From: Porphyromonas endodontalis ATCC 35406
Lineage (GTDB): Bacteria; Bacteroidota; Bacteroidia; Bacteroidales; Porphyromonadaceae
DNA: 64,000 nt
Assembly (NCBI RefSeq): GCF_000174815.1
Contig: NZ_ACNN01000035.1
Span: 1-64,000, forward strand
Direction: 5' to 3'
Shown: piece by piece, positions 9,701 to 18,899 of the stretch
Layout of the letters: each line of letters begins with the position of its first letter
Numbering within the stretch: position 1 is the first letter of the stretch
Position numbers and translations under genes: made by a program
The notes under the pieces: model-generated
What the model was told of the DNA's origin: nothing
Database searches by the model: none
The model's input: only the letters and a program-made list of their open reading frames with translations

Positions 9701-12700
9701 ATGGTATTGTGCAGGGCGTGCTTCAAAAGGTTGATGCCATCATAACGGCGGAACTCGCCCTGTACGGAGTACTTGTGCCAAATATTGGCGTTCTTTTGGT
9801 CGCATGAAATGGAATACTCATCCATGTTGGAGTGGTAGGACACTCCTATCTCGGTCTCAAAGAACTCCGAGGCGAACCTGCCATAGACCTTTGAGGGTAT
9901 CCAACGTTCACCGAGGTTGAAGTCAAGCTCGGCAAAGGGAATGGGCGTAGGCGTGGCTGTACGTAAGGCGGCAAGGCTTAGTTTGGCTTCCTCGTGGTCG
10001 GGATGGTCCAAAAGCCACGACTCGATGCGCTCCGCCTTTTCAATCACATTACCCGAAATGAACTTGTCCGCTACCTCATAGCCGTCCTCTTCGGGATTGT
10101 AGAAGATGCGTCCCTCCAAAGCTGAAATGATGTCGCTTTCCTCCATATCAGGTAAAAGCGAACTCATATAGTCGAGTTCCACCGAGCCATACTTGTTGAG
10201 CGATGCACCCAGTGCTTCCATCGGATCAGCTGCAACGGTCAGTTCGGTGGTGGCGAATGCCGTGGGATGGTCAAAGATGTCCGCCTTGATATATTTACCG
10301 TTCTCGGAGCGTTCCAAGAAAAGCATCTCCATGCCCGTGGCATCCATTTTTATCACATCGGTGTTCGTCTTCTGGTTGAAGTAGCCCCAGCGTAGGACAT
10401 AGCCGTCATAAAGTCGGTTGAGTTTCTCGCGTTCTTCCTTGTCCTCGGTCCGGTTGTTTGCTTCATAGTCATAAAGGCGGTGGTAGCTCTCCCTTATTTC
10501 TATATAGGCTTTCAGCCGTGAGATTTGCGCATAGGGCAAGTCCATCGGATTGAAAGTGGGATGCCGCTTCAAATCAGAAAGAAAACCGACCTGCCCCTTC
10601 TGCACGACAATGGAACCGTCCCTCAAATGCGAATCGGGCGATGAGAGAAAGGGACGCGGCGCGGCGTCAAACTCCTTCTTCACCTCCGCTATGGGTTGTG
10701 GGGTACGCTGCCCGGATTCGTCCATAAAGTCGAAGAGCGAAAGTTGCCTTACGGGCGAAGGTGTTGATTTCTTGCTTCTGCGAGGACTATTCTGTGCTGT
10801 TCCTACCCTTTTCTGCTGTTTGTTGGGAGAGGGCTGCCGGCTTGGCTTTGGCTGCGCTGTAGAGACCTCTTTGATCTCTTTGTTTACTCGGGTTACCTCT
10901 TGTGTCCAAAGGTTGTATTCTTCGGGAGCAAAGAGCGTAGGCTCATCGCTTTTCTCGTGCAGGTAGATGGGGTGATGGTCATCATCGAAATAGACCGTTT
11001 TCCCATCCATCTCTCGTGGGCTTTCCACGTCCGTGCGAATTTCCGGCTCCTCCATCTCATACTGAAAATGAAGCGTCAAGGCAGGAGTCCCCTCCGGGGC
11101 TATCTCCGCACCACTTATGGATGGTGCTATTATGGTCGCTTCTTCAGGGATGTGCTGTTCTGTTGTGAGGGAAGTGTCGAGAAAAACTTCTTGTTCTTCT
11201 TTCGTTGTCTCCTCCTTGACCTCTTCTGCTATGACTTCCTCTGCAACCGCTTCTTCTACGGTCTTTTCTTCTTTGGTGTATCGTCCTTGTACGAGTTCTT
11301 CGAGTTCGGCTATCTCGTGCAGTTTCTGGGGGCTAAAATATAAGTCTCGTTCAATACCTAACCCATGTATCTTGACTTCCTCCATTTCGTCAAGCGACAT
11401 ATTGCCCAGTTCCCAACCGTAGCCCATCGTAACCGCACCGAAGCCGATACGGGTCTTTGGGTCATACTCCAAGAGGTAAGCCGTGTAAGCTCCCATTGGG
11501 AAGAAGTAACGGGCGTAGGCAACTTTATCGCCAATAAGTTCTTTTTCCGTACTGTACAACTTGGGCAGTTGCTTCCTGATACTGTCGGGCATCAGGTTGT
11601 AGGCATTGTCTATATCCTTGTCTTCAGTTTCCTGCCTGTCTGTTTTTGTTTTCAGCTTTGTAGTGATACCCAACTTTTGCAGTTGTTTCTCCGCTTCTGC
11701 CTGCCGCTCTTCTTCTGTCATAGGTATGCCTGTCTCATAGAGTTTTCGGTCAAGGCGTTGCTCAAATTCCAAGGAGAGTTGTGTCCTTATATTCTCCGCC
11801 ATATCGTCAATGCCACCATCGAAGTGATACTCCCATGCAGGCTTGCCGTATGGGTCCCTGCCCATCGTGCGTTCGGTGGCAATGGTTCGGTGGGTTATGT
11901 CCTTCCATTCACCGTCAAAGAGTGAATTGTGCTTGAATACGACAGAAGAGCCTTCGGCTATGGGAGCCGATACGGACGCAACAAATTGCTGTTCCATGCC
12001 CTCGCTGATAGTCTTGCCCGACTGCTTTTGCAGGACGATGAGGTCGCTGCCCACTTCCGTTCCTGCATTCTCTGAGAACATGCCCGACGGCAGGCGGAGA
12101 GCGGAGATAAGCCGACTGTTCTGCATCAGGTAACGGCGTATGGCTTCGTTCTTGGGACTGTCCAATACGCCCTGCGAGGTGATGAATGCCAACAGTCCGC
12201 CCTCCTTGATGCAGTCCAGTCCCTTCACAAAAAAGTAATTGTGGATGGCTCGTGTGGATTCACGCTTGAGAATGTCTTTTCCCTTGCTGTACTCCCGGTC
12301 ATAGACCATGAAATCGCCAAAGGGAATATTGCTTGTTACAAGGTCGTACTTGTCCTTGTCCTCCAACTCCCCGATGGCTTCAAAAGGGGCTTGGCGGACT
12401 ATGATGTTGTCCTGCCCATAAGGATGAATGGCTTGTGAGATACGGGCAGTGAGCAGGTCTTTTTCCATTGCATCGACCGTACCGGCCTTTTTAGAGAAAG
12501 TCTCAGTAAAGGCTCCCATGCCTGCCGAAGGGTCCAAGCATCGTCTTATCTGCACATTGGTAGCGGTAAGCGCATCGGAAATGGCGGCAACGATTCGGGT
12601 ATCGGTATAAAAGGAAGTCAATACACTTGCCTTGATGCTCTCCCAATAACGCTTGGCGGTATTGGCATCGACGGCATCACGGTAAATCATCTGTTTGAGC

Positions 12701-12924
12701 CTTTGGGTCGGTTCAAAGAGGTGTTGCTCTGACTTGCTCCAATAGCGGATGTCGTCGGGGATGTCCGTGCGGTTAAGCACGCATTTCAAGCCACCGAAGC
12801 CCTGATAGCCGCGCAATATGCCTTTCTCTGCTTCGGTGGCTTCACGGCGTTCTTTCTCCAAGCGCAGCACGACACGGATGGCTTCCGTGTTGGCCGCCAA
12901 GACTGCTTTCTTATTGTATGCCAT
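6727..12924 (-). CDS. Giant N6-DNA-methylase / SF2 helicase protein
   Basis: 2065 aa. The N-terminal region is an adenine-methylase fold, with the AdoMet motif DPSAGMGAF at 131-139 and a catalytic NPPF-like SNIPFGD at 198-204. The middle (about 570-830) is acidic, then Pro/Ser/Lys rich and probably disordered. The C-terminal half has SF2/SNF2 helicase motifs: DHEVGAGKT at about 1190, VDESHQFKN at about 1358, and [10 protein letters not shown] at about 1700. A coiled coil follows near 1790-1830. Related methylase-helicase giants occur in phages and ICEs, and in phage P1 DarB protects incoming DNA from restriction. A similar anti-restriction role during transfer is plausible but unproven. The methylase motif IV has Ile in place of the first Pro. 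The gene follows the terminator at 12953-12990. Confidence 0.85.
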   Translation of the reverse strand: MAYNKKAVLAANTEAIRVVLRLEKERREATEAEKGILRGYQGFGGLKCVLNRTDIPDDIRYWSKSEQHLFEPTQRLKQMIYRDAVDANTAKRYWESIKASVLTSFYTDTRIVAAISDALTATNVQIRRCLDPSAGMGAFTETFSKKAGTVDAMEKDLLTARISQAIHPYGQDNIIVRQAPFEAIGELEDKDKYDLVTSNIPFGDFMVYDREYSKGKDILKRESTRAIHNYFFVKGLDCIKEGGLLAFITSQGVLDSPKNEAIRRYLMQNSRLISALRLPSGMFSENAGTEVGSDLIVLQKQSGKTISEGMEQQFVASVSAPIAEGSSVVFKHNSLFDGEWKDITHRTIATERTMGRDPYGKPAWEYHFDGGIDDMAENIRTQLSLEFEQRLDRKLYETGIPMTEEERQAEAEKQLQKLGITTKLKTKTDRQETEDKDIDNAYNLMPDSIRKQLPKLYSTEKELIGDKVAYARYFFPMGAYTAYLLEYDPKTRIGFGAVTMGYGWELGNMSLDEMEEVKIHGLGIERDLYFSPQKLHEIAELEELVQGRYTKEEKTVEEAVAEEVIAEEVKEETTKEEQEVFLDTSLTTEQHIPEEATIIAPSISGAEIAPEGTPALTLHFQYEMEEPEIRTDVESPREMDGKTVYFDDDHHPIYLHEKSDEPTLFAPEEYNLWTQEVTRVNKEIKEVSTAQPKPSRQPSPNKQQKRVGTAQNSPRRSKKSTPSPVRQLSLFDFMDESGQRTPQPIAEVKKEFDAAPRPFLSSPDSHLRDGSIVVQKGQVGFLSDLKRHPTFNPMDLPYAQISRLKAYIEIRESYHRLYDYEANNRTEDKEEREKLNRLYDGYVLRWGYFNQKTNTDVIKMDATGMEMLFLERSENGKYIKADIFDHPTAFATTELTVAADPMEALGASLNKYGSVELDYMSSLLPDMEESDIISALEGRIFYNPEEDGYEVADKFISGNVIEKAERIESWLLDHPDHEEAKLSLAALRTATPTPIPFAELDFNLGERWIPSKVYGRFASEFFETEIGVSYHSNMDEYSISCDQKNANIWHKYSVQGEFRRYDGINLLKHALHNTIPDINKSKEVRDAITGETKTVKVRDGHAIQMANAKIEEIRQGFVDWLGRTPDTFKQQLADRYNRLFNCFVRPNFDGAHQTFPDLDLKRLGIADLYKSQKDAVWMLKTNGGGICDHEVGAGKTLIMCTAAYEMKRLGLSNKPMIIGLKANVFDIADTFRKAYPNARILYPGKNDFNKQNRQRIFNDIKNNDWDCIILTHEQFGMIPQALEIQEAILQKEMDSVEENLEVLRQQGHDISRAMLKGLEKRKQTLEAKLQGIQDSIAERKDDAVDFKMMGIDHLFVDESHQFKNLMFNTRHDRVSGLGNPDGSQRALNMLFAIRTIQERSGKDLGATFLSGTTISNSLTELYLLFKYLRPQALEKQGINSFDAWAAVFAKKSTDYEFSITNEIIQKERYRTFIKVPELASFYAEICDFRTAKDIGIDRPEKNEILHNIPPTPEQEEFIGKLMEFAKKGDATILGRAPLSESEERAKMLIATDYARKMSLDLRMIDENGYSDHIDNKASHCAKLLNDYYQKYNAQKGTQFVFSDLGTYKPGGEFNIYSEIKRKLVEDYHIPSYEIRFIQECKNEKAKKAMVDAMNRGDIRIVFGSTSMLGTGVNAQQRAVAVHQLDTPWRPSDLEQRNGRAIRKGNLVAKEFADNKVDVIIYAVERSLDSYKFNLLHNKQLFINQLKTNTLGSRTIDEGSMDEDSGMNFSEYVAVLSGNTDLLEKARLDKKITTLESERKNFLRERDAATGKLAEIESSVSFHSDKIKEAKADLALFEQRVERDKEGQPVNKLTVKGVEDSTDIKIIAARLQEIDEKARTKGEYNKIGEIYGFSIMVKTESTSKDLFDCSVNRFFVKGQESIYYTYNNGKLASDPKLACQNFINALERIPKVIESHEKEMAKVAANKDVYTVIANSSWKKEEELRALKGEAAELDRRIALTLAPPEEEREETESEQNGLSQDIKQEPIGKSPPHNEIPQSPTHAPKKRPESHDVMSRVIISKPKWR

Positions 12925-12952
12925 AGTGTTTTCTTTTAAATTAAGGAGGAGG

Positions 12953-12990
12953 AAAAAAGTCGGGAGATAAAAAATATATTACCTCCCGAC
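12953..12990 (-). terminator. Terminator after topB
   Basis: GTCGGGAG (12959-12966) pairs with CTCCCGAC (12983-12990). On the minus strand it is followed by six T (bases 12953-12958). It separates the DUF3945-topB operon from the methylase-helicase gene. Confidence 0.75.
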
Positions 12991-13020
12991 CTTATCTGTT
13001 ACTCTCCGTGTCTGTCGGGA

Positions 13021-15102
13021 TTATCTCCCTCGTTGTTTTCCTTTCTTATTTTCAAATTCAAAGGATGTGGTATAGTCTTCATTCAGTACCAGACGGGCGT
13101 TGAACTTCTTGCCTGCCTTGCTGGTCAAGCCATTGAGAATGGGTGTCCGACCTGTGGTCAGCAAGTCCCGGATATTGTCCTCGGAGAGCAGCGTGCCGCA
13201 GACTTCGCGGAAAACATGGAAGTTGCAGTCCTTGTTTCTGCACTTGGCTACCTTGGCGTAGATGCCCACGCTCTCACTGCCGCACTCGGGACAGCGGTAG
13301 GTTGGGTAAGACTTCTGTTCGGAAGCAAGCGAGAGCAGTTCCTCGCAGATGGTACTAATATAGGAGTTGATACCTTGTGCAAACCTTTCGGGCGGCATCT
13401 GACCTGCCTCGATAGCGGCAAGAGCCAGTTCCCAACTGCCTGTCATCTCCGCATTGGCAATCTTCTTGTCCTTGACAATCTCATAGACTGCCAAGCCTTT
13501 TTCTGTTGGGACAATGGCTTTCTTCTCTCTGCGGATGTAATCACGGAGGATAAGCGTCTCGATGATGTTGGCTCTTGTGGCAGGTGTGCCGATACCGCAC
13601 TCCGCCATTGCCTTCTTGCTCTCTGCATCCTCAACCTCTCTTCCTGCATTCTCCATTGCAGAGAGGAGCGTTGCCTCTGTATAGAGAGGCTTTGGCTTGG
13701 TCTTATGTTCGGTGATTTCTGCATCAACAAGTGGCAGGACTTCTCCTTCTGGCAAGTTGGGCAATGAAGACAAAACCTGTTCATCGCCGTCTTCTTTCTC
13801 CTCTGTCTCGGTTGCCTTGTTTTTCTGCACCGCTTTCCAGCCCAAGGAGATTTGTCGGCAGGCTTTCCAAGTAAAGATGTTGGTGTCGTCCGTGAACTGC
13901 ACCTGCACACGCTCTTCCTCGGAATCGGGAGAAAAGGCTTCGACAAAGCGGGTTACTACCATCTGATAGACAGTCACCTCGTCTGCCGATAAGCCCTGCG
14001 GTGTTTCGCCCGTCGGGATGATGGCGTGGTGGTCGGTTACTTTGTCATTGTCCACCGAATGGCGGTTAAGTGGATTGGATAGCGTCTTGCCTATCTTGCG
14101 GAGCAGGACGGGTACTTCCTCAAAGACATCCTCACTGATGTATCGGCTGCCTGTACGGGGATAGGTCGTGATTTTCTTCTCATAGAGGCTTTGAGCTATC
14201 GAGAGGGTCTTGTCCGCTGAAAAGCCGTGGCATCTGTTGGCTTCTTTCTGCAAGGCAGTAAGGTCGTACAAGAGGGGTGGCGACGTATGTCCCACCTTTC
14301 TTGTGACCGATTCTATCGTAAGCCGGCTCTGACTGCGGAGTGCAGCGAGAGCAGTCTGTGCCGATGCTTCACTCTCGTAGTCGATAACACCAATGGCTTT
14401 CAGCGACATGCCATCTTTCTCTGTGAAAGCAGAAAGTTTCCAATAGGGTGCGGAAGAAAAATCACGGTTCTCTATGTACCGACGGCAGACCATAGCCAGT
14501 GTCGGGGTCTGCACCCGTCCCAAGGAATAACCGCCCCTGCGGGCAATGGACAGGGCACGGCTGGCATTGATGCCCACGAGCCAGTCGGCTTCTGCTCTCG
14601 CTTGAGCAGAGTGATACAAGTTCTCGTAGTTGTTGCCTGACTTGAGATTTGCCATGCCCTCACGGATAGCTTTGTCCGTGAGCGAGGAAATCCAAAGGCG
14701 GTAGAAAGGCTTTCGGCAACCCAGATGTGCATAAATCCATCTGAATATCAGTTCACCCTCCCTGCCTGCATCGGTGGCTACGATGATACGGTCAGCTCTG
14801 TCGAAGCAACTTCGGATGATTTTGAGCCGCTTTAATGCCGCTGGGTCGGATATATACTCCTTGTCCTTGCGCACTTGGCGGACGATCAATTGGAAAGGAT
14901 TGGGACGGATGGGCAGGTCTTCCGCTTTATAGGCTGTAAAACCGTAGGCTTCGGGCATGGCAAGGGCAATGAGATGTCCCATTGCCCAAGTAACAAAATA
15001 TCCATTACCCTCTAAATATCCGTCCTGTCTGCTGTTTGCCCCTACGATACGGGCAATGTCTCTGGCTACCGAGGGTTTCTCGGCGATAATACAAGTTGTC
15101 AT
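13021..15102 (-). CDS. topB: DNA topoisomerase III (type IA)
   Basis: 693 aa. The N-terminal Toprim domain begins CIIAEKPSVARDIARIVG. The DxD region is seen as ATDAGREGELIFRW, and the active-site Tyr lies in TTYPRTGSRYIS near residue 314. After the core there is a four-Cys zinc-ribbon-like segment (CPECGSES...CRNKDC) and a tail with GLTSKAGKKFNARLVLN. That tail resembles the repeats of the neighbouring DUF3945 protein. Topoisomerase III genes are standard in CTnDOT-type elements, where the homologue Exc is in the excision operon. It is 22 bp downstream of the DUF3945 gene in the same operon. Confidence 0.95.
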   Translation of the reverse strand: MTTCIIAEKPSVARDIARIVGANSRQDGYLEGNGYFVTWAMGHLIALAMPEAYGFTAYKAEDLPIRPNPFQLIVRQVRKDKEYISDPAALKRLKIIRSCFDRADRIIVATDAGREGELIFRWIYAHLGCRKPFYRLWISSLTDKAIREGMANLKSGNNYENLYHSAQARAEADWLVGINASRALSIARRGGYSLGRVQTPTLAMVCRRYIENRDFSSAPYWKLSAFTEKDGMSLKAIGVIDYESEASAQTALAALRSQSRLTIESVTRKVGHTSPPLLYDLTALQKEANRCHGFSADKTLSIAQSLYEKKITTYPRTGSRYISEDVFEEVPVLLRKIGKTLSNPLNRHSVDNDKVTDHHAIIPTGETPQGLSADEVTVYQMVVTRFVEAFSPDSEEERVQVQFTDDTNIFTWKACRQISLGWKAVQKNKATETEEKEDGDEQVLSSLPNLPEGEVLPLVDAEITEHKTKPKPLYTEATLLSAMENAGREVEDAESKKAMAECGIGTPATRANIIETLILRDYIRREKKAIVPTEKGLAVYEIVKDKKIANAEMTGSWELALAAIEAGQMPPERFAQGINSYISTICEELLSLASEQKSYPTYRCPECGSESVGIYAKVAKCRNKDCNFHVFREVCGTLLSEDNIRDLLTTGRTPILNGLTSKAGKKFNARLVLNEDYTTSFEFENKKGKQRGR

Positions 15103-15124
15103 AGTTGGTAAAAGAAATTAAGGG

Positions 15125-16528
15125 TTACATCTTGCGTCCACGGGACTTCTTATGCTTGTTCTCGTCCTGCTTCTGTTTTTGGGCGGCAGTAGGCTGTGTC
15201 TGCCCGGTCTTCAGGGGTTCTTTCACGCTCTTGGTGGCTTCGTTGGTCTTGCCGTGGTTGTTCACAGCTACCTGTGTCTTGTGTTCCTCTGCCACGGCTT
15301 CCACCTTGCCATTCTTATGACTCTTGTCGGGATTCCACTTATAGAAGCGAGGGCGGTTCTGCTCTTTGTCCATACGGACATAGGCGTTGAAAGAGTTTCC
15401 CTCCTTATCCACCATGTTTTTAAGATAAAGTGTTCGACCACTGTCCAAGGCTTCACGTTGCTTGTCAGAAAGCTCCAACCCACAGAGTTTGTGAGGCACT
15501 CCTTGCTGTTGTGTTTGTTTGTGTTCCTGTCGCTCTCTTAAACTTTTGTTGTCTCCAAAGATAAACTCAATACCCTTTCGTTCGGCATTGACCTGCAGGG
15601 TGGCATTGAAGGACTTGCCACTCTTGGCGGTCATGCCCTCCACTTTCACGGCTTTGCCCTCCACGAGGTTTTTGTATTGTGCATCGGAAAGGGTAACACC
15701 CTTGATTTCCTTGGGAATGTTCACACGGTCGGCGCGCAGGGCGATAATCTCATTGGTCTGCGGGTCGATGGAGACGTAGGCAGAGAAAGGCTCTCCGTTC
15801 TTGGGTGTTACTTCGATGGTCTTGCCGAGATTGCCCGTAGTGAGTAGCTGTTCCTTCTCTTCGGGAGAGAACTTATAACCCATATAGGGAAAATCGAGTT
15901 GCGGTTCCTTCCTCAAAGGATGGATAGCCAAACCAATATCTCCCTGCTCGTTCGTGCGGAATGCCAAGCGTGCGTCGGTATAGATAGTGGTATCACCTAT
16001 CGGGATGGCAATAGTCACGAGATTACTCTTCTGCCAAGAGAGCATCTTTTCCAACTCTCCACTCTGCTCGAGTCGCTCACGGGAAAGCCCAAGATGTTCG
16101 AGCTGCTTCCAATCAATCTTCGACTCGTCAATGGCGGTGGCGTTCTTCTTCTGCGGAAAATAGTCCTCAAAGGGTACGCCCATCTCTGTCAGTTGCTGTT
16201 TGCTTTCGTCCTTCTCACGGCTTTGGAGCAGAGTGCGAAGATTGTCCACGCCTTGCTCCACGTTGCTTGCCACGACCTTGTACAGTCCGAAACGGGACGG
16301 CTCGTTGAACTGCTTTAAGAAGTTGGTCATGAAGTTCTTCAGAAGTCCATCCTTGCTATTGAACTTCAAGAATGCAGCTTGATTGGCTGCGATGGCTTCA
16401 GTGGTTTTAAGGTTGCCTTTGTCGTCGATACCTGAAACTACGGAGAGTTTTCCTGCTTCCTGTTCATTCTTCACTTCCGTGCGGTCTTCCAAGACCAATA
16501 CGTAGTTGTCACTGTTGTTCGATCCCAT
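15125..16528 (-). CDS. DUF4099/DUF3945 repeat protein of conjugative elements
   Basis: 467 aa, cytoplasmic, no signal peptide. The N-terminal ~230 residues match the DUF4099-like region found beside topB in Bacteroidetes ICEs. The rest holds about three related repeats: around 230-275 (TIEVTPKNGEPFSAYVSIDP), 285-335 (GMTAKSGKSFNATLQVN) and 350-400 (NMVDKEGNSFNAYVRMD). The C-terminus is basic and Gln/Lys rich (KKSRGRKM). The function is unknown. Conserved linkage to topB and the shared repeat in TopB's tail suggest a partner in DNA processing (inference). A -7 promoter element lies about 40 bases upstream. Confidence 0.8.
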   Translation of the reverse strand: MGSNNSDNYVLVLEDRTEVKNEQEAGKLSVVSGIDDKGNLKTTEAIAANQAAFLKFNSKDGLLKNFMTNFLKQFNEPSRFGLYKVVASNVEQGVDNLRTLLQSREKDESKQQLTEMGVPFEDYFPQKKNATAIDESKIDWKQLEHLGLSRERLEQSGELEKMLSWQKSNLVTIAIPIGDTTIYTDARLAFRTNEQGDIGLAIHPLRKEPQLDFPYMGYKFSPEEKEQLLTTGNLGKTIEVTPKNGEPFSAYVSIDPQTNEIIALRADRVNIPKEIKGVTLSDAQYKNLVEGKAVKVEGMTAKSGKSFNATLQVNAERKGIEFIFGDNKSLRERQEHKQTQQQGVPHKLCGLELSDKQREALDSGRTLYLKNMVDKEGNSFNAYVRMDKEQNRPRFYKWNPDKSHKNGKVEAVAEEHKTQVAVNNHGKTNEATKSVKEPLKTGQTQPTAAQKQKQDENKHKKSRGRKM

Positions 16529-16568
16529 AATTCTTTGTTTTTAAGATGAATAAATCGCTATCGAACGG

Positions 16569-16576
16569 CAAATATA
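16569..16576 (-). promoter_or_regulatory. -7 promoter element (TATATTTG) of the DUF3945-topB operon
   Basis: On the minus strand TATATTTG fits TAnnTTTG and lies about 40 bases before the start at 16528. Twenty bases upstream is CTTT/TTTA, only a partial -33 match. Confidence 0.5.
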
Positions 16577-16978
16577 TAAGCTATAATCCTGCCTTTAAAG
16601 ACATAGGGGAATCACGGGAAAAGGAGGGAAAACAAGGGGGATACGCAAGGCAAACTGTCCATTTGGTTTATATTAAACTACATTCCTGCAGTATAGACGT
16701 GCTGATAGAAGCAGACTATTGCCAAATATTAAGTTCAACAATGTGTTTGATGCCTGCGAACACCACAGGCACCCGATGAATGTCGGCAGGCTTTTGAAGA
16801 CACAAAGATGATGGAATAATCGAGAAAAAGGGAAAACATGGTGAAAACCCTTATTACGGGGGATGCAAGAAAGTTTGTGTCGTAAAAGATAGGAACAAAA
16901 ACGAAAGCAAATCTTAACTCAGGAAAAGAACTTTCAGGTTTAAGCTCTCACAAATCATCAAAGATGACATAACCATAT
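16577..16978. other. Non-coding stretch upstream of the DUF3945-topB operon
   Basis: About 400 bases with no credible gene on either strand. The only open frame (16546-16779, +) overlaps the promoter and has no family resemblance. Confidence 0.5.
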
Positions 16979-17339
16979 ATGAAGTCGGCAGGGGAAATGA
17001 AAGTTCATCATCTCTTTATGAAAGCCATAAAAGAAAAGATCGTTTTTAGCAATATCAAGACCTCTGCAAAACTCCTTTTAGGGGAGAATACCACACTTGA
17101 TTATCAGCAAGTTATATTCACTGCTTTCTTCTTTTTGTGGACTTTTGCAGAGGTCTCAATATCATGATTCTTCCATGCCATATGCATGAGGATGGAGACA
17201 AATTGGTTTTGACCAATTATCTCTAGATGTGGAATTGAAGAAAGACTTGGATTGCCCTTCATTGCAGGAAAAAGTCAAAGAGTACAACCTTGTCATTACA
17301 GAGCAGGACAAATTCATACCACACTGGTATAGGAAATAG
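16979..17339 (+). pseudogene. Small gene broken by a MITE and a frameshift
   Basis: The frame starting ATG at 16979 reads into FSNI and is then interrupted at 17058 by a 99-bp insertion. Removing the insertion and one 8-bp duplicate (17058-17164) rejoins the frame exactly, giving SNIMILPCHMHEDGDKLVL and onward to TNYL at 17223. A single missing base there puts the rest (DVELKKDLDCPSLQEKVKEY to PHWYRK and a TAG at 17337) in another frame. The repaired product would be about 84 aa. I do not recognise the family. It is decayed, so it has no present role. Confidence 0.7.
17058..17156. mobile_element. 99-bp MITE with 18-bp inverted repeats and 8-bp target duplication
   Basis: The left end AGACCTCTGCAAAACTCC and the reverse complement of the right end (AGACCTCTGCAAAAGTCC) agree at 17 of 18 positions. 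The direct repeats CAATATCA flank it at 17050-17057 and 17157-17164. It has no coding capacity, so it needs a transposase in trans. Precise removal restores a reading frame, which confirms the boundaries. Terminal repeats of the GAGACC(T/C)TTGCAAA kind are reminiscent of IS5-like elements of Porphyromonas, but I do not assign a family. Confidence 0.85.
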
Positions 17340-17396
17340 TCTATGAACTAACTATGTAAGACAGGGCTATCCACATTATCTGTCGCGGATTTCCCC

Positions 17397-18881
17397 TCAA
17401 TTTAATGATACCTTGTAGTTTCTTTTTCCTATTCGCACAACGTAGAACCCTTGGGGCAAGGGAACTTCCATGCGATTAGTCACCTGGCCTTTCCAAACAA
17501 CCTGTCCATTGATGCTATATACATTGACGAATACAGGTCCTTGGGCACCACCTGTTGTCTCGATATGCAGCGTGCCAGCCTTTCCGTACACTTTGTATGC
17601 ATCGGTCGGCATGGTTGGCGTGCTGATGGAAGTCGGCCATTGCCAAGCCTCCAACTCTACAATATTCTTGAACTCCGAAAACACCATGGATGTGCGGTAG
17701 GCATCGGCAGAACCCTTTGGAACATAAAGAATAGCAGTTTCCATCGGACAAGAGTGGAATGGCAGATATGGGCCATCGCCATTTGTCCATTCTGTAGTCA
17801 CTGGTGGAATTATAGGCCGTGCGTAAACCTTTTGCAATTTACTATTATTCCAAAATGCATTTCTGCCTATAAATGTCACACCTGCCGGAATGTCGATGGA
17901 ATCCAAGGGGGCACTATCGAAAGCGTGTTTCTCAATACGCGTAACCGTGGAAGGAATGTTTATTTTACGGAGCCTGAGGTTCCAAAAGAAAGCTCCTACG
18001 CCAATTCGTGTAATTTTGCCCGGAATATTCACCTCTTCCAAAGCACTGCACCAATAAAAAGCATCATCTCCTATCTCCGTCAATTTGTCGGTAAGTATCG
18101 TTGCCTTGCGCAATCCTGCCATACCGTTGAAAGCACCTCTTAATACTCTCACGTTCTTGGGTATTACCACTTTCTCAATCGCACGTATCCCGTAATACGC
18201 TGCACCATCCAAGATTTCAACAGTTTCAGGCAAGATGGCGACAGAAGGAGATATTTCACGACAGTTATGAAAAACGCCACCATACATTTCTCGAAGTTGG
18301 GAAGGGATATTCACTTCTCTAAGGTTACAACATTCCGCAAATAAGTCTTTATTGAGAATTTTAAGATTGTCCGGAAGTCTCACTTTTTCTATTTCTGTGC
18401 TATAAGTAAGTAAATCTCTACCTATTTCTTCCACGCTTTCGGGAATAATCAATTCTTTAAGAAGTACATTATAGTCAAAGGCATTCTTGCCTATTTTCTT
18501 GAGCGTTTTGGGCAACTTATAGTCTTTTATGTAACTTCCTGAAAAAGCATAGTCAGGCAGAGCATCGTTTACCATGTGTGCCTCCTCCAAATCCAGATGA
18601 CGTAGGTTCGTTTTGAAGTCATCTTCTTTTTCCTGCATTATTTTCAAAAACTTCTCAACTTTCATTCCTGTAGGCTTTGGAACACCAGGCCAACACAGGT
18701 AGTGAAGGAAGGCGATGTCTCTGTCATTAAGTGTTCCTGTCACCCGAATGTGGGTGAGTTCTTCGGCTCCCGGTCCTATCACATCCTGTAACGTCCCCGG
18801 AGTTTCCACATGATATTCCTGCGCTTGGGCGGTTAGTGTGAATATCAGCAACAATAGTATTGAGTAAAGTCTTGATGTCAT
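17397..18881 (-). CDS. T9SS-exported leucine-rich-repeat (BspA-type) surface protein, copy 1
   Basis: 494 aa from MTSRLYSI at 18881; an earlier ATG at 18893 adds four residues, and the shorter start matches the paralogue. Residues 1-20 are a signal peptide ending AQA. Residues about 120-370 are BspA/LRR_5-type repeats (LKKIGKNAFDYNVLLKELIIPE and similar). The last ~75 residues form a T9SS type A sorting domain, with a Gly/Val-rich strand pattern (VNVYSINGQVVWKGQV), LPQGFYVVRIG and a terminal KVSLN. It should therefore be moved across the outer membrane and anchored on the cell surface. BspA-type repeats commonly bind host or bacterial proteins. It lies 18 bp after its paralogue, as the second gene of a minus-strand pair. 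Confidence 0.88.
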   Translation of the reverse strand: MTSRLYSILLLLIFTLTAQAQEYHVETPGTLQDVIGPGAEELTHIRVTGTLNDRDIAFLHYLCWPGVPKPTGMKVEKFLKIMQEKEDDFKTNLRHLDLEEAHMVNDALPDYAFSGSYIKDYKLPKTLKKIGKNAFDYNVLLKELIIPESVEEIGRDLLTYSTEIEKVRLPDNLKILNKDLFAECCNLREVNIPSQLREMYGGVFHNCREISPSVAILPETVEILDGAAYYGIRAIEKVVIPKNVRVLRGAFNGMAGLRKATILTDKLTEIGDDAFYWCSALEEVNIPGKITRIGVGAFFWNLRLRKINIPSTVTRIEKHAFDSAPLDSIDIPAGVTFIGRNAFWNNSKLQKVYARPIIPPVTTEWTNGDGPYLPFHSCPMETAILYVPKGSADAYRTSMVFSEFKNIVELEAWQWPTSISTPTMPTDAYKVYGKAGTLHIETTGGAQGPVFVNVYSINGQVVWKGQVTNRMEVPLPQGFYVVRIGKRNYKVSLN

Positions 18882-18899
18882 GGTTGTTTGCATTAAACG

